A stretch of DNA of 64,000 nucleotides from assembly GCA_022842065.1 (NCBI GenBank), contig JALHQH010000011.1, forward strand, positions 124,001-188,000, given 5' to 3'. Below the pieces are notes generated by a model, which saw only the letters and a program-made list of their open reading frames with translations, ran no database searches and was not told where the DNA came from. Numbering within the stretch: the stretch's first letter is position 1; the number at the start of each line of letters is the position of its first letter. Positions 49,301-58,176 of this stretch are shown here, in pieces. A program made the position numbers and the translations under genes. This DNA comes from Caldilineaceae bacterium. GTDB lineage: Bacteria > Chloroflexota > Anaerolineae > Caldilineales > Caldilineaceae.

Positions 49301-52300
49301 CAACAGCAGCGGCGCAACTTATCTCTATCGCAATGATTTTGTCGCTGATGAGTCGGCAACGAGTGGGAGCGCACCCCTCTTTGCCGCGGTGAGCACGCTC
49401 AACAACCTGCGTGATGGCTCACTGGCCTGGGGTGACTATGATAACGACGGCGACCTGGACCTGGTGAGTAGCGGCGGGTCAAATACCGGTTCTCACTTTG
49501 CGCTCTACCAGAATAATGGCAGCACCACGCCCCAATTCCAAGCCGTGCCCCTGGGCTTACCCGGTGTCACCCGTGGTGTTGCCGCCTGGGGTGATTATGA
49601 TGCGGATGGCGCGCTTGATTTGGTGCTCAGCGGCTGGGCCAACAGTGGCGGGATCACCCGCATCTATCGCAACAGCGGCTGCGCCCAACTGCGCCTGAGC
49701 GAGGACAATCGCATCGACGCCATTCTGGCCGGCGATCCCATCGGCTATCGCCTGTTGCTGCACAATGCCGGCCCACAAGCCGCGCTGGCGGTAACCTTAA
49801 CCAATACGCTGCCGCTCGTCGCCTTCGACATCGGCTGTCAAGTGGCGGCCGGTAGTTGCCAGGTGAATGATAACCAGATCGAAATCGCCTATGATCAGAT
49901 CGTGGCCGGCGGGACCAGCCCGATTACGCTGACCTGGGCTGCTCCCGCCCAGAGTGGTCTATTTACCAACACCGCGCTAGTGGCCAGCACGAATTTGAGT
50001 GACAGCATCGCTACCAGCGTGCAGCGCAGCTTTAACGTGATCAACCTGTTGCGCGTAACCGACACCGTGCCAACCGCCGAAGCCATGACCATCGCCCCAA
50101 CCACCACCCTGGCCTTCTCCTTCACCTACGGGCTGGACCGCACGTCGGTCACCAGCCGTACCGTCGTGGTGCGGGGTTCATTGGGTGGCGTTTATGCGGG
50201 CAACTTTGGTTTTGCTGAGATCGTCCCCACTGAGATCGTCCCCACCTTGCGCTTTACCCCGACCCGGCCCTTCTTGAGCGGTGAAACGGTGAGCGTCAAC
50301 CTGAGCCGCGGGGTGCGCAGCGAGGGTTATGGCGTGTTGGCCCCGCGCCAATGGCAATTTACGACCGGGCAGCCTGTGGCCGGCTGTACGCCAACGCTGC
50401 GTTTGGCCGCGACCCTGCCCGCGGCCTTTGATGGTGCCCTGGCCTGGGCCGACTATGATCTGGATGGTGATCTCGATCTGCTGGTGACTGGGGGGGATGC
50501 GGGCATTGCCAAGAGTGCCCTCTATCGCAATGATGGCGGCACCTTTGTCAAGCAGAGCGGGGCTAACTTTCAACCGGTCACCAGTGGCGCGGCCGCCTGG
50601 GGCGATGCTGACAATGACGGTGACCCCGATCTGCTGCTCACCGGTAGCCTGGGGGGGAGCAACTATGTGACCCGCCTTTATCGCAACCAGGGCGATGGTA
50701 CCTTTAGCGACATGAACAGCCCATTGACCAGCGTGGCCGATGGCGCGGTGGCGTGGGGTGACTATGACAACGATGGTGACCTTGACTTGGTGCTGAGCGG
50801 CCACACCTATGCCAATGTCGGTGCCCCCGTGATCACCCAACTCTATCGCAACGACCCGGCCGGCTTTGTGCTGGTCGATGCACCGCTGGTCGGCCTCCAA
50901 TCGGGCGCGCTGGCCTGGGGTGACTATGACCAGGATGGCGATCTCGATCTGGCCGTGAGTGGCATGCGTGGCCTGCAAAGTTATGCGACGCTGCTCTACC
51001 GCAATCAGGGTGACGGCACCTTTGTCGACAGCCAGATCGCGCTGCCTGCGCTCTGGCGTTCGTCACTGGCCTGGGGTGATCAGGATGGTGACGGTTACCC
51101 CGAGTTGCTGCTGAATGGCGCGCTGCCTTCAGCGGGCCAAGCGACCTATCTTTATCAAAATCAACCGGACGGCAATGGCGGGCGTACCTTAACCCAGGCC
51201 GCAACCCTGGGCGGTGTTAATAACGGCCACGTCGCCTGGGTTGACTATGACAATGACCGTGACTTCGATCTCTTTAGCATGGGCGCGGATAATGGCAGCG
51301 GCAAGAGTCTACTTTATCGTAATGGTGGGCTTGTCGCTGGTGTGCCCCAATTGACCGCCGTGCCTCTAGGCATTCCTGGCCTGAGTTGGGCCGACGCCGC
51401 CTGGGGCGACTACAATCAGGACGGGGCGATTGACCTGGTGGTGAGCGGTGCCAGTGCAAGCGGCACTGTGACCCAGCTTTATCAGAACAGCGGGTGCGCT
51501 GATCTGGCGGTTACGCAGCAGGCACCAAGTGTGGCTGCCGCCGGCCAAATTCTCACCTATACAATTGCGATTGCCAATCACGGTCCCCAAGCGGCCCACC
51601 AAGTGACGGTCACCAATACCGTGCCCAGTGGCGGTAGCGCGTTGACCTGTCAAGGCAGCGCTGCAGCATCCACCTGCCAGGTTAATGGGGCAACAGTCAC
51701 CGCCCAGGTGCCGACCCTTGCTGTGGGCGCGTCTACGCTACTGACGATTGCGGCTAGCGCGCCGTCCGGTGTGGTCGCGCCTACATGGATCACCAACAGC
51801 GTCGCCGTTGCTGCCCCTGGTGCACTGGTAATCGGCAACGATCAAAACCACGCCACGACCCTGCTCTATCCCGCCTTTGACCTGGCCGTGCAAAAAGTTG
51901 ATGAAGGCGCGGTCAACGTAGGCGAGTTGATCACCTACACGATTCGTTATACTAACAGCAGCCCGTTGACGTTGACGGGCATCATCCTCACCGAAGTGGT
52001 GCCGACCGATACCAGCTTTGTCGGGCCGGTCGACTGGCTGTGTAATGCCGGGATCTGTACCCAACCTGTGGCTGACCTGAGCGCGGGTGCTAGCGGCAGC
52101 GCGGTTTTTGTCGTGCGCGTCGTTGAACCCTATCTGGGCACAAGCTATCGGATCACGAATTCGGTGCGGATCGCTGATGATGGTGTGCATGGCCTGGAAG
52201 TGGTGACGGCCAATAATATCGCGCCGCGCGTCACCTGGCTCAATACACCAACCCCGACCGCAACCCCAAGCCCGACGGTGAGCCCAACGCCAACCGACAC

Positions 52301-54425
52301 CCCGACCGCCAGTCCCACCCCAACGCCGACCGTGACCGCCACGAACACACCAACCGCGACTGCCACCGCGCTCCCGACGGCAACCGGGTTTGCCACCGCA
52401 ACCCATACGCCGCTGCCAACGGCGACTGTGACCCCGCCTGCCACCCCGCTGCCAACTGTCACTGCCACGGCAGCTCAAGTGGCAACGGCGACGACTCTCC
52501 CGACGCTGACCGTGACCGCAACTGAAATTGTCACAAGCACAGCAACGGCAACAGTAACCCCCGTGGCTACGCACACCGCAACCGCGACCGTCGTGCCGAC
52601 GACAACAGCGCTCCCGACGGTGACCGTGACCGTAACCGAAATGGTCACAAGCACAGCAACTGCCACGGTAACCCCCGTGGCACCCCCCGTGGCTACCCAC
52701 ACGGCAACCGCGACCGTCGTGCCGACGACAACGGCGCACCCGACGGTCACTGCAACTGCAATGGTTACAAGCACAGCAACGGCAACCGTAACCCCCGTGA
52801 CACCCCCTGTGGCTACCCACACGGCAACCGCAACTGTCGTACCGACGACAACGGCGCTCCCGACGGTGACCGGGACCGCAACCGAAATTGTCACAAGCAC
52901 AGCAACGGCCACGGCGACTGAAACGGTAACCCCAGCGACGCCGGCCGCGCCTACCCATACGGCAACAGCAACTGCCACAGCAGTGTTAAGCGTGACGAAC
53001 ACACCAACGGCAACCGCCACGGCAACCGTAATCGCGACCAGTACACCAACGGCGACGCCGACGTTACTGCTCATTGCAACGGCAACACCAACATCAACTG
53101 TCCCAGCCCCGCCCACTGTCACGCCCACTGTCACGCCCACTGTCACGCCCACCGCCACGCCGACTGCGACCGCGCTTGGTGTGGCAACTGCCACGGCGAC
53201 GGTCAACCTAATACCAACCGCTACCGCGACTGAGGTAGCAACTGCTACGGCAACTGTACTGCCCACTAGTACACAAACACCAACGCTGACTTTGCTGCCC
53301 AGCGCAACAGTAACACCAACAGCAACCGCCGCCGCGACCGCGCTTGCAACTGCGACCACGCCGCCCACTGGGACACCTACTGCAACCGCGCTGCCTACCG
53401 TCACGCCTGCCATCGCTCCGCCAACGGCAACCTCGACCACTAGCGCAACCGCCACGCCCACCCCAATTCCGGTGGCGACCAGCACGGCAACCGCGCTGCT
53501 CACGCCTACCGCAACGCTGACGGTTACGACCTTGCCGACGGCAACGCCAACGATCATAGTGGTGCCAACCGTGCCCGCCACCTTGCTCCCAACGTTGACA
53601 CCGCTGCCCACCACCGCAACCATGACTGCCACCGCGACACCACCGCCAACGGTGACCGCAACGGCAACCCCAAGCGCGTCACCAACCAGTACGGCAACCA
53701 GCACGGCAACGGCCACGGCGCTGCTCACGGCCACCCCAACGGCAACCGCCTTGCCCACGGTGACCGCCACGCCGACTGCCACGCCCACCGCGGCGGCTAG
53801 GATCGTGGTGGAGCCTGGCGCGCTAACGACCTTTAGCCATACGAGTGATAATGGCACACAACTGAATTTTGTCATTCCCGCCGGCGCGGTGACCACGCCA
53901 ATGGCACTGGCCTTCAGCGAATTGGCCGCCATCGACAATGTGCCGTCAACCCTGCACGTTGCCGGGCGCGCGTTTGCGGTCGTTGCCTATCAGGCGGGGG
54001 AAGTGGTCACTCCCTTTTACTTTGCGACGCCAATCACCCTGACTATCACCTATCAAGACGAGGTGCTAGCAGGGACTGATGAAACGAAGCTACAGCTCTA
54101 CTATTGGGACGTCGCCAGCGCCCAATGGCTGACTGACGGGATCACCGTGGTCGCGCACGATCTGCTCAACAATCGGTTAGTCGTGACGATTGCCCACCTG
54201 ACGACCTTTGCGCTTTTCACTTCATCGTCAACCGCCGCGCCAACCGCGACGCCAACCGTGACACCAATTGCGACACCCCTGCCCACCGCGACGCCATCCC
54301 CTGACCAAAACGCGTGGCCCTTCTATCTGCCCCTGATTCAGCGCAGCGCCTTCAAGCCCACCCAGCAGCACACATCACTTCTGTATTACTGCCAGTCTGA
54401 ACATTGCCTTGCCGCTGATGACTAA
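28398..54425 (+). CDS. Giant secreted multidomain surface protein (8,675 aa)
   Basis: Single uninterrupted frame. ATG 28398 is the first start; ATG 28431 (M12) is an alternative. Order by residue: signal peptide (~31-50); beta-rich N-terminal domain (~60-330); two TM segments (335-388); thrombospondin type 3 repeats (470-608); unknown region with a hydrophobic bundle (1124-1311); type 3 repeats (1495-1580); six LamG-like jellyrolls (1738-2575, then 2875-3301, separated by Ig-like segments); parallel beta-helix (3465-3871); five cassettes of DUF11 plus Big_5-like Ig plus seven VCBS/FG-GAP blades (about 3880-7702); two DUF11; T/P/A-rich stalk (7951-8468); ZU5-like domain (8469-8610); C-terminal FYLPLIQR at 8641 and a 26-residue tail. 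Dense DxDxDG loops predict Ca dependence. Expected extracellular or surface-anchored; binding partner unknown. Confidence 0.9.
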   Translation: MDSSLSRVVTVMAHKIPHCIPHCQPRQVTGKVIFCLLALLLLLDPLAAWGAGAAGGPAPSATIQQAWTLAQRLGAYRFVTQLEQTTYPAPSVANVGRSPQVETIYLEGEANRAAAQLTLRLWQNGGSLLDPSSALEIKVVDGQASARHGTDAWEALDYADTLFAPTHDPLAFLGAIKDVREEIGDTRYETRDTSLAAPINHPTTQSPTHPPNPVLTFAIDGPAFADYLREQLEATLRARGELPPGVRLESETAYRKLVGQGRLWIDADGLPRRLQVTLALPPEKNGDQLTAVIRTDFSGFDRARLAPLTTTFSRWSYQLGLPESAAGWWWLAQQGAVSLLLSGLGLALLWLLLRVRRTQGAYGLVAITVIVAQLVTPLLQVQQAAAFIDRTAPQVAPQAARATASTGVERAALADDLATTMPRPEVDAAEVTALRLAAGGFPERTVNNIDYAAQPMPFGQPLAQAASANSADSDGDGLSDSLEAEWGSNPAVADSDADGLTDGPEVNALGTDPTNLDSDGDGLADGVEVPGLLVAGKRWYANPLQADSNNDGLTDGVECPEQSLFNPSTTRPACSDLDGDGTPNLFDDDNDGDGVPDGIDLAPEHRVGDGTPFGATAPLSLTVAGLTAGQPTYLDLQLRPIDPNHLTYAMQVLDWPGNDTRGHIQRRLETTFATTANSAIRSSDPNAANGDLRLLPMLSVRIAKPVGSYGNLPTKANPPALTAASTVADWIAALDPDKLSAYNMSVREYDANTLELLTPLYLQPDSQGNPAAFSAHLLYWPTTSSWGAAQEVRLTWVIQLISDRCVDPDREGEAFCNNPANRRDEPTIIHAYDDEWQLTGLTVAEQRGTTVAVVRGATDRSVDENLWRLGNELANTFVGGLDRNNDGRRDLSIAEIARRWQQGSTATATDRLQIPVGATAVTTFAYAHSDEYVQVMMTELRTILAQFPTNVAPTLLVTSEQQRRDLTLAEATVNGRAATFTFSAATPLKTTANVAWSPYRYANGGWENYPVADYLNDVLTPALATNPYFVPASSALADRNEANGRVDIARALYLTLQHGYGALVGYADQLLKLTPTTVAPTTPGTGTSPLAKLVADYRYELTLVGRFYAARRLLANYAYARGAGGFGAAIVATTLIVGEFTGDRRLTHGITGAVSSALGLGLGVRLTQLYRQVTPLQNGSFNLIKLRAYTAEFNTLTRSISKSFKGLLIGLAFAWGGYAAQGLISGAWDDPALLGTAAATSTIAFFLFAVTLVAGPLVGAAVGLALLLFDGVVMLLCGFAGVSGAICGGLTGLLAGLFYEVNHFVDLEDPDRLQIEDVGITLADPNRGMVAGNSLTYRVYVFNGLRAAGNPYSLGGWVRRSTFAYRLDEQVSALHGDLALGQMTNNWNFNAQSTRFEQRATPAHTVALNTPGINVAGSLYLNEGFAVPYEECYKIFGIGVKCDTETLRDSNPINFSDLTILDILPATLAGFMQLESRGNGTYGLAWANNGQLRFPALVDADGDGLRNRAAGGADPDDRKWDTDGDGLGDRFEQAYGTAATESDSDHDGLTDAQEARLGTDPHRADTDYDGLTDQAEVAGWEFVYAFQGATPLRSWVYADPLVADADGDQLLDAEELRLGYHPNVASARNVMSYGATVRNPALPADVAVTGAYARPGQTLYYDANIRNNLNNRYIYGQLTTAAESGLTVAPDPDSFFLLPNQAVARSQPVTVQPNLASGRYQLRQLARGYVKGPEGAQAISPESYFPFNRGRLLDGLAGTNSAKLYCTTCPVATTTGKVGDGIQFNNRDSYLNASQLLPYFQNDAWTISAWVYLQRDRANGEVIFDGRSPGWGQRFSLFYETVYDEAYLYLTDNGVTTYSSWLPHNQWHHIAITVDGNGQGRLYLNGKLDATYRSTFKPGPDWLFSIGAELRAYNWIWGAFAGKLDELRVYNRALDPNELLVVMGSGQRAGLSTPLFDLPFERITSQIWSFTRKYFNRRGDQGLATCSTLWLYFCPTRINTPWGNGISTSATHALDLTVPDLRPRYTLSTWLYPAAGTSDWTTFLTDLPANASAARYLPTLAYHRATGRVRVQIAGLSGSLESANWLLLPDRWNHLVVSYDRAQLRLYLNGMLAAESNSFTQPFPAVATTQMRLGSNPANLDEMQLFDYLLNEGQVRRLYSGEWDQQLRLRFEEPPGSTRYLNATLPEADGVCASNPCPATSVSGRNGQAVHFGTPTQLIELPAAVGRAALEQFTVAAWVRGSGTIMERNPGGTQDFFQFSTNGLALKVRNSQGQIEDQLLAIPFAALPNPNGWTHLAATFSGLDERHELRLYVNGVEVAANSNGPIGTLAAIDNPLRVGGNFTGQLDEVQFYQTILSSEKIYQSYLTSAPALRLAFDEATGASSFADSTGNFTPSCTSCPTAGEPGRLSKAVLFTDPNAIVAAPAGALTFAADASYSLTLWAKAALTPGTTGILYAQQPAANSSEGLRLSVTGGNNGADQLRLQVFSPTLTPFADLTVPIAHNSWHQLIVVRDQTALRLYANGTLAAESVLPAADWTALNGPITVGGAGFTGLLDEVALYRGALSQLEVEELYAEQSGWVEEASSFAVIVDNDLPTTQIRSNATYRPNLPALLDLYAADATAPIDRVELIVDGVSTRSPACLESSGDAAWCPTFTPRGEGRYVLQSRATDLLGNQGLSAPLTVLVDATAPLLTLALTEGARLAATQSITAPQQWLLPVSGTVSDPALRVGNAGSGVREVAVTLYDAAQVAVGLGTTRVKLTGAGNWRLDYLLNGLPTGKYYLEAKAADNVGNARTLRRTLYLDNLPPDLATVPQSTTVLTTTLPLTGVISDTFVSAISRDATPLPAAAGVDQIEVAYVPDDRGSTFYNETLPVGQLLHLPFADLQAVNGAPLHQTVDLSTLAHHARCSDGTCPTLTAAAFRGSALAFNGIDQQLQVAALNADLRNGYSLGGWVYLDPAVTGSPLTLLTMTGADGNSRQQLRYQPTTARFEFVDPVAGTRSSTATFAPGQWLMFMVTVDATGAGQLLINGTLQATFTTTPQLEPAADLTVGRGLVNGVPTAYFQGLLDEIHLYDHRLTAPTVKALLQAGGPLLRLGFEDEWIADGTRLQEQSGWAHAATYHNSGLGGTTNQRVTGQVGNHALGLASSAWVEVAPHPALDLSQGRFTQAFWLYGQSTATGEQLVLGSPTTVAPGQRYPTLAVVDQRKIRYGFGDGTTWRGGETAAILTPAAWNFIVASFDGTTYRLYHNGQLVHEDATLAGFLPTPTTQLQIGAATNSLLGRMDELQIYARPLLAPEIGALYRAGWQPLTAGNGAARVAWSVPTPPNLEGFFAIEVRASDRFGNRSARHVVWQGLIDTLAPRVTETTTNSGTTYTVEDFNLTEQSFVSPCGYEEITTRQRYQSPWYRALQGAEATGNASLYQLTARCAVPHTPRPVNGCDGYGACLVAANTLTPRCYATDGVTVYSSIGAKAVRTAVAAATAGATIKLAGSCREAVETAATAQLVGIDKTLTLAGGYAPGDWTIAHPLTQPTTLDALGYGRVISTSAPLTLTDLIIQGGVATTATLPLDPQGQAGGAILAQDRLTLIRSTLRDNRAAGDGGAIYANNHVTLLASNVTGNRSGGDGGALWANGQLTVTASTFITNQATGAGGALWAAAGLFMQQSELNDNVATTGGALVTAGQLTLAQNRFFHNRAQVGGGAIYHLDAIVAVPATNRLVNNLFARNRADDGRGNTLLLEGGAFELIHNTIGSATLITGSAIAVAASTTVTNGITPTVTLYNTIIANHATGLAHAATASVTEDHNLFDGVALPFSGTVQSGGTTITALAAFVDPTVDDYRLRPSSYALNLAANLGVNTDLANGSRPQGNGRDIGAYEAPYATKSDLVVTVQQSASIAPQTGRPTLLADLVAAEPITYAVTVRNNGPLAAQAIVVTGTIPSSLTLHTPIQSSLGALTPTLALTQSVLALGVGRLLPGEGVTFTLVADTPFATVDLTTTVVATTTNDGDGANNTATWPLTVWRPLDRAVVAPLPGAFTVAPTATLVFTLGYDLDLSTVSSRTLLVQDSKGGQHAGAWAYTPLTRVLRFTPARPFHWGETVHVSAGTQVRSVTNDPLRPLQWYFRTNTDRTGVAAGCAVTYSRVNAPLRAGLFTAADWGDYEGDGDLDLVVSGWRTAGGHYTELYVNQPSGLTLDPTVSLLGVSDGTLAWGDFDNDGDLDLLLSGRSASGLRTLLYRNDAGHFTDIGAGLPGLYQSAAAWGDYDSDGDLDLLLAGNPGSGAATYLYRNEGASAGHTPVFTLQPVGFAPMREGELAWGDYDNDGDLDLALTGYVYGNGAALIYRNDSPLLGAPVFTPINAGLPGAWNGTAAWGDYDNDGDLDLLYNGRTEHTSLLGLTALYRNDGGTFVAESVTLPGFALGSVAWGDGDNDGDLDILVTGNSGGQVQTRIYRNGRNGANQLTFGAVNPGVLGANYGAARWGDLDGDGALDLFLNELTGDAAFALYRNQGCAELRLQSLSPLATANAGATVQYRFGVDHASPWPARNVRLTNTLPAGVTGVSCQVSAPATCQLSNGLVRANYGTLGVGQRGLLTITLMTPPDQTVLQNQLVVQSDNDGDSTNNTLTQTTQLLVADLVLSAQLTPTIATPGAPLTYTATIHNRGWISAENVILTTTLPSGVTAPSCLAPGATSCTVQNQAVVAHYGAFAAQQTAPITITFTALDLAAMTATGRVQGANDVNLTNNQQTVTTGVTTTVDLGLAALAGPASLPAGKPLTYTVVVTNAGPYLGRNVAVAVTLPAGVTEIGCQAALGNCVRSGNLVTANWATLGVGAPQTTTITLHAPATPGLFTTTATLRSSNDQTLGNNAALLPLTVLPATDLALALGAQPDPVLAGAALTYTLQLTNLGPQPADLAVVTGTLAITGTDLHCTVVPLGDCLVAGRQLTVTVADLLPNSSVRATLVMTTPALTSIFTMTAGVAHSDDYDLANNRAAIYPSVRQFLPVQVISPLPQSRNVAPQAAVLIDLPFALAVSTITTQTFHVYGEQGGLYGGAVTYDPPTRRLTFTPSRPYLWGDVVRVTVSSGLESVAGDPVAPYQWQFTVGSAESNCPVHFTDSNSNLPVVDAAASALGDEDGDGDLDLLLIGNGAGGQPLTLLYHNDGGTFSAVATTLPAVTRGAVAWGDSDHDGDLDLLLSGELASGSPVARLYRNDGGGQFTDLNLGLPSLRNSAVAWGDYDNDGALDFVISGNAGSPNWETTQLYRNGGNHQFTLVNAGLLEVANGAVAWGDYDTDGDLDLLVMGTISAQYTAGVQLYRNDQDLAGTPSFTPVTTTIPALFASTVVWGDYEGDGDLDLLVEGRPTLATQTIQVLRQDGAPTSAAPTFTTVATLAASINLTADWGDVDNDGDLDVVTTAGLGDRMRVYRYAGQKVDGSANFVVDDLAPAPYLAGATNGFNRFGDFNGDGTLDIWFSSRTTGGIYANSGCAQLTLTPTSPLTSAPASAGITHTLTIANQGAQAAQPAIVTMAWPAAVTDLACVSGAAVNCTVQNNRVTATYANLGVHAQAALTVTFTAPPLTGRYYYTAGVTTSAGAWVVAEPLSHTFTVRNGISVTAMMPPAQALAVAPTSTLILTFSQPLDLRTITSRTVTVLGELGGRYPGVYSQGTTPAQLTFTPQRPLLTGDTVHVVVSPAVRGIGVGAPPPTQWQFTVGSDDSHCATALVDSGLRLPSLPIGDAAAWIDYDVDGDLDLILTGSDTNYQAQTYLYANQGGNLVAQATIGLPALSYGDLAWGDYDGDGDPDLLFSGEINGNRGAALYRNDGPDGAAPTAWRFTDLALGFPALSVGATAWGDYDNDGDLDLLLTGVANSVPRALLYRNDRAANGSHAFTLITTALTGRLYSDAAWGDYDNDGDLDLALIGSELINTSVGVTTIYRNDGLGVTATSWRFTDIGAGLPGLSLGGIAWGDYDRDGDLDLAMNGQFYSGSAQRRSYLYRNDAGHFSQAATLVGRQSGGVSWGDVDNDGDLDLLNHGSAQTDTPYGYLYRNQSSGSTTTFQQINLGQPNAFSSQTLWGDYNDDGALDLLIAGDVPGAATLLYRNRGCADLTATIAIAPTPIQPGARFTQTITVHNAGPQAAVSLQAVNTLPAHNGVVGCLTAPGLSCQLTPATPAAQSATLTSATLAAGQAITMTVIMTAPLNRFVLANRVQVSAANENNATNNSSETTSTVDIADLAVSAQVTPTLVTVGAPLTYTLTITNLGLQPLADLQLGQRLPQVAGTPHCVAPGATACIVNGGVITTTYGNLAAGAVVTLTLTLPAPDRPGSFVNQVQARAANDTDPTNNGTTASVTITSNATLTLTNFAAPAWVGAELPLTYTIGARNLGPHIARNVQIETQLPLTMTATTCQAVAEAGGVGSCAINGHRLLATYGAVAPQGVLTVTVIAAAGRYGTISSTVKLTATNFVAGQAAPTLTRVTTVRPANDLALTVQATPMQLLAGDPLTYMLTVHNHGPLTATGSILQATLPPGFTNQHCQITAPNHCELLGDLVEVTFAPLAEGATTTITLTMTTPDRTDQLPLQAWVEHALDYATANNAATVSPAVVRYTHAELLAPAALDFAVPNPAVPLDLVAPTAPLVLRFADDLDLTTVTTQTVVVQGTLGGHYTGDFAYNRANRRLTFTPARPFIWGENLQVTVARTLQSSARDPLLPTQWPLRVGAISTAQCEQHFTDIAAGLPVALSAKAQWVDYDLDGDLDLFHLAQADGQWRTELYTNASDTFVPNGATTFPAFADGAAAWGDYDNDGDPDLLINGALNGTTSLTRVYRNDGDGRFVDINAGLIGTQSGDVAWGDYDNDGDLDAVATGLSYVAGYSGPRTDLYRNNGDSTFTRLNPGLFALASSMMAWADYDSDGDVDLLLSGQIDSFPAVRHTLLYRNDGLQNQSAGTGAPIFTLINSGLPGLSRGELAWGDYDNDGDPDLLLHGDINNSSGATYLYRNDFVADESATSGSAPLFAAVSTLNNLRDGSLAWGDYDNDGDLDLVSSGGSNTGSHFALYQNNGSTTPQFQAVPLGLPGVTRGVAAWGDYDADGALDLVLSGWANSGGITRIYRNSGCAQLRLSEDNRIDAILAGDPIGYRLLLHNAGPQAALAVTLTNTLPLVAFDIGCQVAAGSCQVNDNQIEIAYDQIVAGGTSPITLTWAAPAQSGLFTNTALVASTNLSDSIATSVQRSFNVINLLRVTDTVPTAEAMTIAPTTTLAFSFTYGLDRTSVTSRTVVVRGSLGGVYAGNFGFAEIVPTEIVPTLRFTPTRPFLSGETVSVNLSRGVRSEGYGVLAPRQWQFTTGQPVAGCTPTLRLAATLPAAFDGALAWADYDLDGDLDLLVTGGDAGIAKSALYRNDGGTFVKQSGANFQPVTSGAAAWGDADNDGDPDLLLTGSLGGSNYVTRLYRNQGDGTFSDMNSPLTSVADGAVAWGDYDNDGDLDLVLSGHTYANVGAPVITQLYRNDPAGFVLVDAPLVGLQSGALAWGDYDQDGDLDLAVSGMRGLQSYATLLYRNQGDGTFVDSQIALPALWRSSLAWGDQDGDGYPELLLNGALPSAGQATYLYQNQPDGNGGRTLTQAATLGGVNNGHVAWVDYDNDRDFDLFSMGADNGSGKSLLYRNGGLVAGVPQLTAVPLGIPGLSWADAAWGDYNQDGAIDLVVSGASASGTVTQLYQNSGCADLAVTQQAPSVAAAGQILTYTIAIANHGPQAAHQVTVTNTVPSGGSALTCQGSAAASTCQVNGATVTAQVPTLAVGASTLLTIAASAPSGVVAPTWITNSVAVAAPGALVIGNDQNHATTLLYPAFDLAVQKVDEGAVNVGELITYTIRYTNSSPLTLTGIILTEVVPTDTSFVGPVDWLCNAGICTQPVADLSAGASGSAVFVVRVVEPYLGTSYRITNSVRIADDGVHGLEVVTANNIAPRVTWLNTPTPTATPSPTVSPTPTDTPTASPTPTPTVTATNTPTATATALPTATGFATATHTPLPTATVTPPATPLPTVTATAAQVATATTLPTLTVTATEIVTSTATATVTPVATHTATATVVPTTTALPTVTVTVTEMVTSTATATVTPVAPPVATHTATATVVPTTTAHPTVTATAMVTSTATATVTPVTPPVATHTATATVVPTTTALPTVTGTATEIVTSTATATATETVTPATPAAPTHTATATATAVLSVTNTPTATATATVIATSTPTATPTLLLIATATPTSTVPAPPTVTPTVTPTVTPTATPTATALGVATATATVNLIPTATATEVATATATVLPTSTQTPTLTLLPSATVTPTATAAATALATATTPPTGTPTATALPTVTPAIAPPTATSTTSATATPTPIPVATSTATALLTPTATLTVTTLPTATPTIIVVPTVPATLLPTLTPLPTTATMTATATPPPTVTATATPSASPTSTATSTATATALLTATPTATALPTVTATPTATPTAAARIVVEPGALTTFSHTSDNGTQLNFVIPAGAVTTPMALAFSELAAIDNVPSTLHVAGRAFAVVAYQAGEVVTPFYFATPITLTITYQDEVLAGTDETKLQLYYWDVASAQWLTDGITVVAHDLLNNRLVVTIAHLTTFALFTSSSTAAPTATPTVTPIATPLPTATPSPDQNAWPFYLPLIQRSAFKPTQQHTSLLYYCQSEHCLAADD
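28931..29036 (+). repeat. In-frame simple-repeat insertion inside the giant gene
   Basis: GAGATACGAGACAC-type tandem units (28941-28978) and a CCAACCACCC-rich tract (28990-29036) encode about residues 181-214 (ETRDTS, then [14 protein letters not shown]). The composition matches the intergenic tract at 24157-24260, not the surrounding coding sequence. Read through in frame, it forms a linker in the N-terminal domain. Confidence 0.65.
40790..51500 (+). repeat. Five seven-bladed VCBS/FG-GAP propeller arrays with DUF11/Big_5 spacers
   Basis: Arrays at about 40790-41910, 43690-44820, 45500-46670, 48525-49690 and 50385-51500. Each contains exactly seven copies of the [16 protein letters not shown] motif, 35 in total, and each begins after a Cys ([40 protein letters not shown]) and ends at a Cys ([40 protein letters not shown]). 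DUF11 copies between arrays number 4, 1, 4, 1, with one before the first array and two after the last, and a Big_5-like domain precedes each. Confidence 0.85.
52247..53800 (+). repeat. T/P/A-rich stalk with long tandem units
   Basis: About 518 codons of [13 protein letters not shown] sequence. Within it, near-identical units start at 52497, 52611, 52737 and 52857 (114, 126 and 120 bp), sharing [25 protein letters not shown] sequence. Expected to be an extended, possibly glycosylated spacer; length is likely to vary by recombination. Confidence 0.85.
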
Positions 54426-54449
54426 AAGGGTGTAAACATCGCACATGCG

Positions 54450-54493
54450 GTAGGGGCGTTTCCTTGCGGGTGCCCGCAAGGAAACGCCCCTAC
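54450..54493. repeat. Perfect 21-bp-arm hairpin (REP/MITE-like)
   Basis: GTAGGGGCGTTTCCTTGCGGG (54450-54470) is followed after TG by its exact complement (54473-54493). Located 24 bp after the giant gene stop. It may act as a transcription stop or mRNA stabiliser; the long GC stem with no T-run suggests a dispersed element. Confidence 0.8.
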
Positions 54494-54572
54494 TGCAAAA
54501 TGCTTGCCTCTCTTGCGCTCTTATGGTATCTTTCGCCTATCCACATACATCTATCCTTTGCGCTGAATGCGC

Positions 54573-54586
54573 TCCAAGCGTTTGGA
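54573..54586 (+). promoter_or_regulatory. LacI-type operator candidate upstream of Gfo/Idh/MocA gene
   Basis: TCCAAGCGTTTGGA has the AAnCGnTT core and 5-bp outer arms, the same pattern as the operator at 17989, and sits 67 bp before the start codon. Two inner positions break symmetry. The link to the LacI regulator at 18 kb is inferred. Confidence 0.4.
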
Positions 54587-54653
54587 CCAGCGTGAAAAAC
54601 GCCGGATCGCATTTCAACCGCAGTATAAGCACGCATGACAAAGGAGCAGGATC

Positions 54654-55817
54654 GTGAGCGCAAGTAAGGCATTGGCGGTTGGCGTGGTTGGTACTGGTTT
54701 TATTGGCCCGGCCCATGTCGAGGCGTTGCGGCGGCTAGGGATCAACGTGGTCGGCATCGTTGGCAGTAGCCCGGATCGCGCCCAGCCCAAAGCAGCGGCG
54801 CTGCGGCTGGAGACGGTCTACGCCACCTATGCCGATCTGCTCGCTGATGAACGCATCGACGTGGTGCATATTACCTCGCCCAACCATCTGCACTATTCAC
54901 AGGTGAAGGCGGCCCTGGAAGCAGGGAAACATGTGGTCTGTGAAAAACCGCTGGCTATGGACAGCAAGGAATCGGCCGAACTCGTTGCCTTGGCGCAGGC
55001 TAAAGGGCTGGTCAACGCCGTCAACTTTAACATCCGTTTCTATCCGCTGGCCCATCACGCCCGTTCGCTTGTGCAAAGTGGCGAGATTGGCGATATCTAC
55101 ATCGTGCAAGGCTCTTATCTCCAAGATTGGCTGCTCTACGCCACTGACTGGAATTGGCGCTTGGAACCAGGTTTGGGGGGCGAAATGCGCGCCGTCGCCG
55201 ACATCGGTTCGCACTGGCTTGACCTGATGACCTTTATCACCGGCAAGCGCATCGAGGCGGTCTGCGCCGACTTCCACACCTTTTTACCCGTGCGTCAAAA
55301 GCCCAAAACGGCGATTGACACCTTCACGGGCAAATTACAAACCGCGGTTGAAACTGAACCCCAGCCAATCCACACCGAAGATTACGCTACGATCATGCTG
55401 CGTTTTGCTGGCGGTGCCCGCGGCGTGGTAACTGTTTCACAGGTCAGTGCCGGACGCAAGAATCGGCTCTACTTTGAAATCGATGGGGCCAAGTCTTCGC
55501 TGGTCTGGGATTCCGAACGGCCAAATGAACTGTTGATTGGTCACCGCGAGCGCCCCAACGAACTCTTGCTCAAAGATCCCTCGCTGCTCAGCGCCGACGC
55601 CCGTCAATTTGCCTCCTACCCCGGCGGCCACAACGAAGGTTTCCCCGACACCTTCAAACAACTTTACACCGCCATTTATCGTTATATCGAAAAAGGTGAT
55701 TACACTGCCCCTACCGACTTCCCCACCTTTGCCGATGGTCACTACGAACTGCAACTCGGCGAAGCGATCTTGCAGAGCGCCAGGGCAGAGCGGTGGGTGA
55801 AGGTGGAAAAAGCATAG
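54654..55817 (+). CDS. Gfo/Idh/MocA-family NAD(P)-dependent oxidoreductase
   Basis: 387 residues from GTG 54654 with an AAAGGAGC ribosome site. The N-terminal Rossmann fold is [21 protein letters not shown] (GxGxxG), followed by [21 protein letters not shown] and the catalytic-lysine motif [10 protein letters not shown]. The C-terminal Gfo/Idh/MocA beta-sheet includes [22 protein letters not shown]. Such enzymes oxidise or epimerise sugars or cyclitols with NAD(P). Next to a sugar phosphate isomerase/epimerase-like gene, a catabolic or inositol/glucoside pathway step is likely. Confidence 0.9.
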   Translation: MSASKALAVGVVGTGFIGPAHVEALRRLGINVVGIVGSSPDRAQPKAAALRLETVYATYADLLADERIDVVHITSPNHLHYSQVKAALEAGKHVVCEKPLAMDSKESAELVALAQAKGLVNAVNFNIRFYPLAHHARSLVQSGEIGDIYIVQGSYLQDWLLYATDWNWRLEPGLGGEMRAVADIGSHWLDLMTFITGKRIEAVCADFHTFLPVRQKPKTAIDTFTGKLQTAVETEPQPIHTEDYATIMLRFAGGARGVVTVSQVSAGRKNRLYFEIDGAKSSLVWDSERPNELLIGHRERPNELLLKDPSLLSADARQFASYPGGHNEGFPDTFKQLYTAIYRYIEKGDYTAPTDFPTFADGHYELQLGEAILQSARAERWVKVEKA

Positions 55818-55876
55818 AACGCGGCACCCAGCGGGTTCCCGGCGGATTAAGCTGATAAACGCGGATTTTTTGCTCG

Positions 55877-55920
55877 TCACGACGCTCAGCGTCGTGATGC
55901 CGGTAGGACGCTCTGCGTCC
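55877..55920. repeat. Two small palindromes in the gap before the epimerase gene
   Basis: TCACGACGCT-C-AGCGTCGTGA (55877-55897) and GGACGC-TCT-GCGTCC (55906-55920). They occupy the 214-bp gap between the oxidoreductase and epimerase genes, along with decayed copies of the CCCAGCGGGTTCCCGG-type sequence also seen near 23.6 kb. No gene seen. Confidence 0.6.
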
Positions 55921-56031
55921 CCTACGGCCCCAGAGGCACGGTGGTTGGAAACCTCTTACTACACAAACGAAGCCTGCCTACGCAGGCTATTTATCAATGT
56001 GCTGAGCAAAATTAACTGAAAGGAAACTCCC

Positions 56032-56946
56032 ATGAAACTTGGCCTGATGAGCGCGGCGCTGCCGATGCTCTCTTTTGAAGAACTGGTGGCGTGGTTGAGC
56101 GCCAATGGCTTTGGTATGATCGAGGTTGCCTGTTGGCCGATGGGCAAGGCGGCGCGGCGTTATGCGGGCGTCACCCACATCGACGTGGCGACGCTGGATG
56201 ACAAACGGGTGGGCGAAATCCATGCCACCCTTGACCAGCATAACATCCAGATCTCCTCACTCGGCTATTACCCCAACCCGCTGCACGCTGACCCAGAGCA
56301 CCGCACCATGGTGATTGATCACCTCCAGCAGGTAATTGTCGCCGCCCAAAAACTCAATGTGCCGATTGTCGGCACCTTTGTCGGCCGCGACAAAACGAAG
56401 ACGATTGAAGCCAACCTCGACGAGTTTGCTAAAGTCTGGCCGCCGATTGTCAAGTTTGCGGCGGATCATGGCATCAAGATCGCGATTGAAAACTGCCCGA
56501 TGATCTTCTCCAACGATGAATGGCCCGGCGGTGACAATCTGGCGATTACCCCCCATGTCTGGCGGCAGATGTGGGAAATCCTGCCCGATGAAAACTTTGG
56601 CCTCAACCTCGACCCGTCGCACCTGATCTGGCAGATGATCGATTATGAGCGGGTCGTCTATGATTTTGCCCCGCGCATCTTTCACGTCCACGCCAAGGAT
56701 ATGCGCATCGACCGTGAACAACTCTACCAGCGCGGGGTCATGTCGCTGGGCATGGGCTGGCAGATCCCGCGGCTGCCGGGCTTGGGCGAAGTCAACTGGT
56801 CCAAATTCCTGGGCGCGCTCTACGCCGTGGGTTATGACTATGTCTGTAGCATCGAACATGAGGACCGCGCTTTTGAGGGGACCGAGGAGTTGGTCAAGCG
56901 TGGGCTGTTGATCGCACGGGATGTCTTGTCCCCTTATTTGAAATAG
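56032..56946 (+). CDS. Sugar phosphate isomerase/epimerase (xylose isomerase-like TIM barrel)
   Basis: 304 residues; ATG 56032 with AAAGGAA ribosome site. TIM-barrel AP-endonuclease-2 fold with strand motifs LGLMSAALPMLSFEELVAW, GMIEVACW, SSLGYYPNPL and metal-binding type segments IAIENCPMI, LNLDPSHLIWQ, FHVHAKDM and CSIEHEDRAF (E, D, H, E at barrel ends). Family enzymes isomerise or epimerise sugars and inositol derivatives. Pairs with the upstream oxidoreductase, and may belong with the transporter at 19-23 kb. Confidence 0.88.
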   Translation: MKLGLMSAALPMLSFEELVAWLSANGFGMIEVACWPMGKAARRYAGVTHIDVATLDDKRVGEIHATLDQHNIQISSLGYYPNPLHADPEHRTMVIDHLQQVIVAAQKLNVPIVGTFVGRDKTKTIEANLDEFAKVWPPIVKFAADHGIKIAIENCPMIFSNDEWPGGDNLAITPHVWRQMWEILPDENFGLNLDPSHLIWQMIDYERVVYDFAPRIFHVHAKDMRIDREQLYQRGVMSLGMGWQIPRLPGLGEVNWSKFLGALYAVGYDYVCSIEHEDRAFEGTEELVKRGLLIARDVLSPYLK

Positions 56947-56961
56947 AACTACGGTCTAGGA

Positions 56962-57017
56962 TTGACAACTTGGTTGAATTAGCATAAAATTAGCAATATC
57001 TGCTAATTTTGTGCTAA
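56962..57017 (+). promoter_or_regulatory. Toxin-antitoxin promoter with overlapping operator
   Basis: TTGACA (56962-56967), 17 bp, TAAAAT (56985-56990). A 17-bp dyad, TTAGCATAAAATTAGCA (56979-56995) and TGCTAATTTTGTGCTAA (57001-57017), one mismatch, spans the -10 and start region. This fits autorepression by the antitoxin complex. The ribosome site AAGGAG follows at 57019. Confidence 0.75.
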
Positions 57018-57029
57018 AAAGGAGTTGTT

Positions 57030-57320
57030 ATGCACTCTCTACCAACGATAGCGCCCATGAGTGATCTACGCATCCGCCAGGCCGAAATTGTCGAAAAGGC
57101 GAAGGAAGGACCTGTTGTCCTAGTGGAACGAGGTAGCAAACCGGCATTAGTTGCCGTTTCGCCTGAACTCTGGAATTTGCTGACTGAGCGCCTTGAATAC
57201 TTGGAAGATGTCGCTGCGATTTACAAGAAAAAATGGGAATTGGCGACCGGGCAAGATGAAATGGTTGAGCTTTCGCCTGAGACAATTGCGGCGTGGTTAG
57301 CTGATGCTGTACCGGCTTAA
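57030..57320 (+). CDS. Phd/YefM-type antitoxin
   Basis: 96 residues. N-terminal DNA-binding fold PMSDLRIRQAEIVEKAKEGPVVLVERGSKPALVAVSPELWNLL is the Phd/YefM pattern; the C-terminal helix (EYLEDVAAIYKKKWELATG, then EMVELSPETIAAWL) is the toxin-binding segment. The stop overlaps the toxin start by 17 bp. An ATG at 57057 (MSDLRIRQ) is an alternative start but the ribosome site favours 57030. Confidence 0.88.
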   Translation: MHSLPTIAPMSDLRIRQAEIVEKAKEGPVVLVERGSKPALVAVSPELWNLLTERLEYLEDVAAIYKKKWELATGQDEMVELSPETIAAWLADAVPA

Positions 57321-57573
57321 ACTCTCCACTGAAGCCCAGCAGCAGATCGCACGCCTGCCGGGCAATATACGTCAGCGAATTCGGCAAACAATTGCTGGCT
57401 TAGCCTATCAACCGCGTCCACCACAAGCCAAACAAATGGCAGACGAACTTGCCAATTACTATCGCTTGCGGATTGAGAATTATCGAATCGTTTACACAAT
57501 TGATGATGATATTGTGTTGATAGAGATCATCCGTGTTGCAAAGCGTACAGCAAAGACCTATGATGACTTATAG
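57304..57573 (+). CDS. RelE/ParE-family toxin
   Basis: 89 residues. YRLKLSTEAQQQIARLPGNIRQRIRQTIAGL is the RelE/ParE first strand and helix pair; ELANYYRLRIENYRIVYTIDDDIVLIEIIRVAKR gives the beta-sheet and conserved RxxxYRIVY core. Catalytic status (mRNA interferase versus gyrase inhibitor) is not resolvable. Translated from inside the antitoxin gene, typical for the module. Confidence 0.9.
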   Translation: MLYRLKLSTEAQQQIARLPGNIRQRIRQTIAGLAYQPRPPQAKQMADELANYYRLRIENYRIVYTIDDDIVLIEIIRVAKRTAKTYDDL

Positions 57574-57599
57574 TCAGATCCATCATACAGTAAATATTA

Positions 57600-58136
57600 A
57601 TGACAACTTCTTCGCTGGAACCCTGCCCTAACTGCGGTGCCTTGTTGCCGCCAAACGACGGCCCGACCCATCGTTATCTCGGCGCATCACCGGCCTGTTG
57701 GGCACTCTATAGCGCACTCAATGCGGGTGAGCCGCCGGTTGCGCCGGGGCGTTACAATGCACTGCTGGTCGATGCCTATGCCGCGCAACATTATGGTGTC
57801 CCATCACCGCAGTCGATCCAGTCGGTGGCTGTGCATCTGATCACCTTGTATGGTATTCTGGAACAAGGGCAACCCGTTGGCCAGGCGATTTGGCTGCGCA
57901 CCCGCCCCCCGCGCGCTGGCAAGACGCCCAAACATAGTCGCTTTGTCTGGTTGACACCGCCCAATTTTACGGGCAGTTTGACGGTCGCTGATATTGTACG
58001 GGCTTCCACACCGGCGCAGCGCGCCGTCGTTGTGCAAGACTATGTGGCATCAGTTTGGTCGATCTGGGCGAAAGCAGCGCGGGCGATGGTGGAGCCGTGG
58101 TATGTGCGCTATGTGTTGGCGGACAGTGTGTCGTAG
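57600..58136 (+). CDS. DUF5946 family protein
   Basis: 178 residues. Family features: CPNCGALLPPNDGPTHRYL near the start (zinc-ribbon-like CxxC), SPACWALYSAL, LLVDAYAAQHYGVPSPQSIQSVAVHLITLYGILEQG and the RFVWLTPPNFTGSLTVADIV segment. Function unknown. It follows the toxin gene by 26 bp and may be in the same transcript. Confidence 0.8.
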   Translation: MTTSSLEPCPNCGALLPPNDGPTHRYLGASPACWALYSALNAGEPPVAPGRYNALLVDAYAAQHYGVPSPQSIQSVAVHLITLYGILEQGQPVGQAIWLRTRPPRAGKTPKHSRFVWLTPPNFTGSLTVADIVRASTPAQRAVVVQDYVASVWSIWAKAARAMVEPWYVRYVLADSVS

Positions 58137-58176
58137 GCTAGAACAAACGAATGTTTGGCAGAAAAGGTAGGGCGCG

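Noticed and set aside
29013..53938. Long minus-strand open frames opposite the giant gene (for example 52475-53938, 51738-52958)
   Set aside because: They are shadows of the repeated T/P/A and DNDGDLD coding sequence, with valine/glycine-rich nonsense composition and no start signals or family features.
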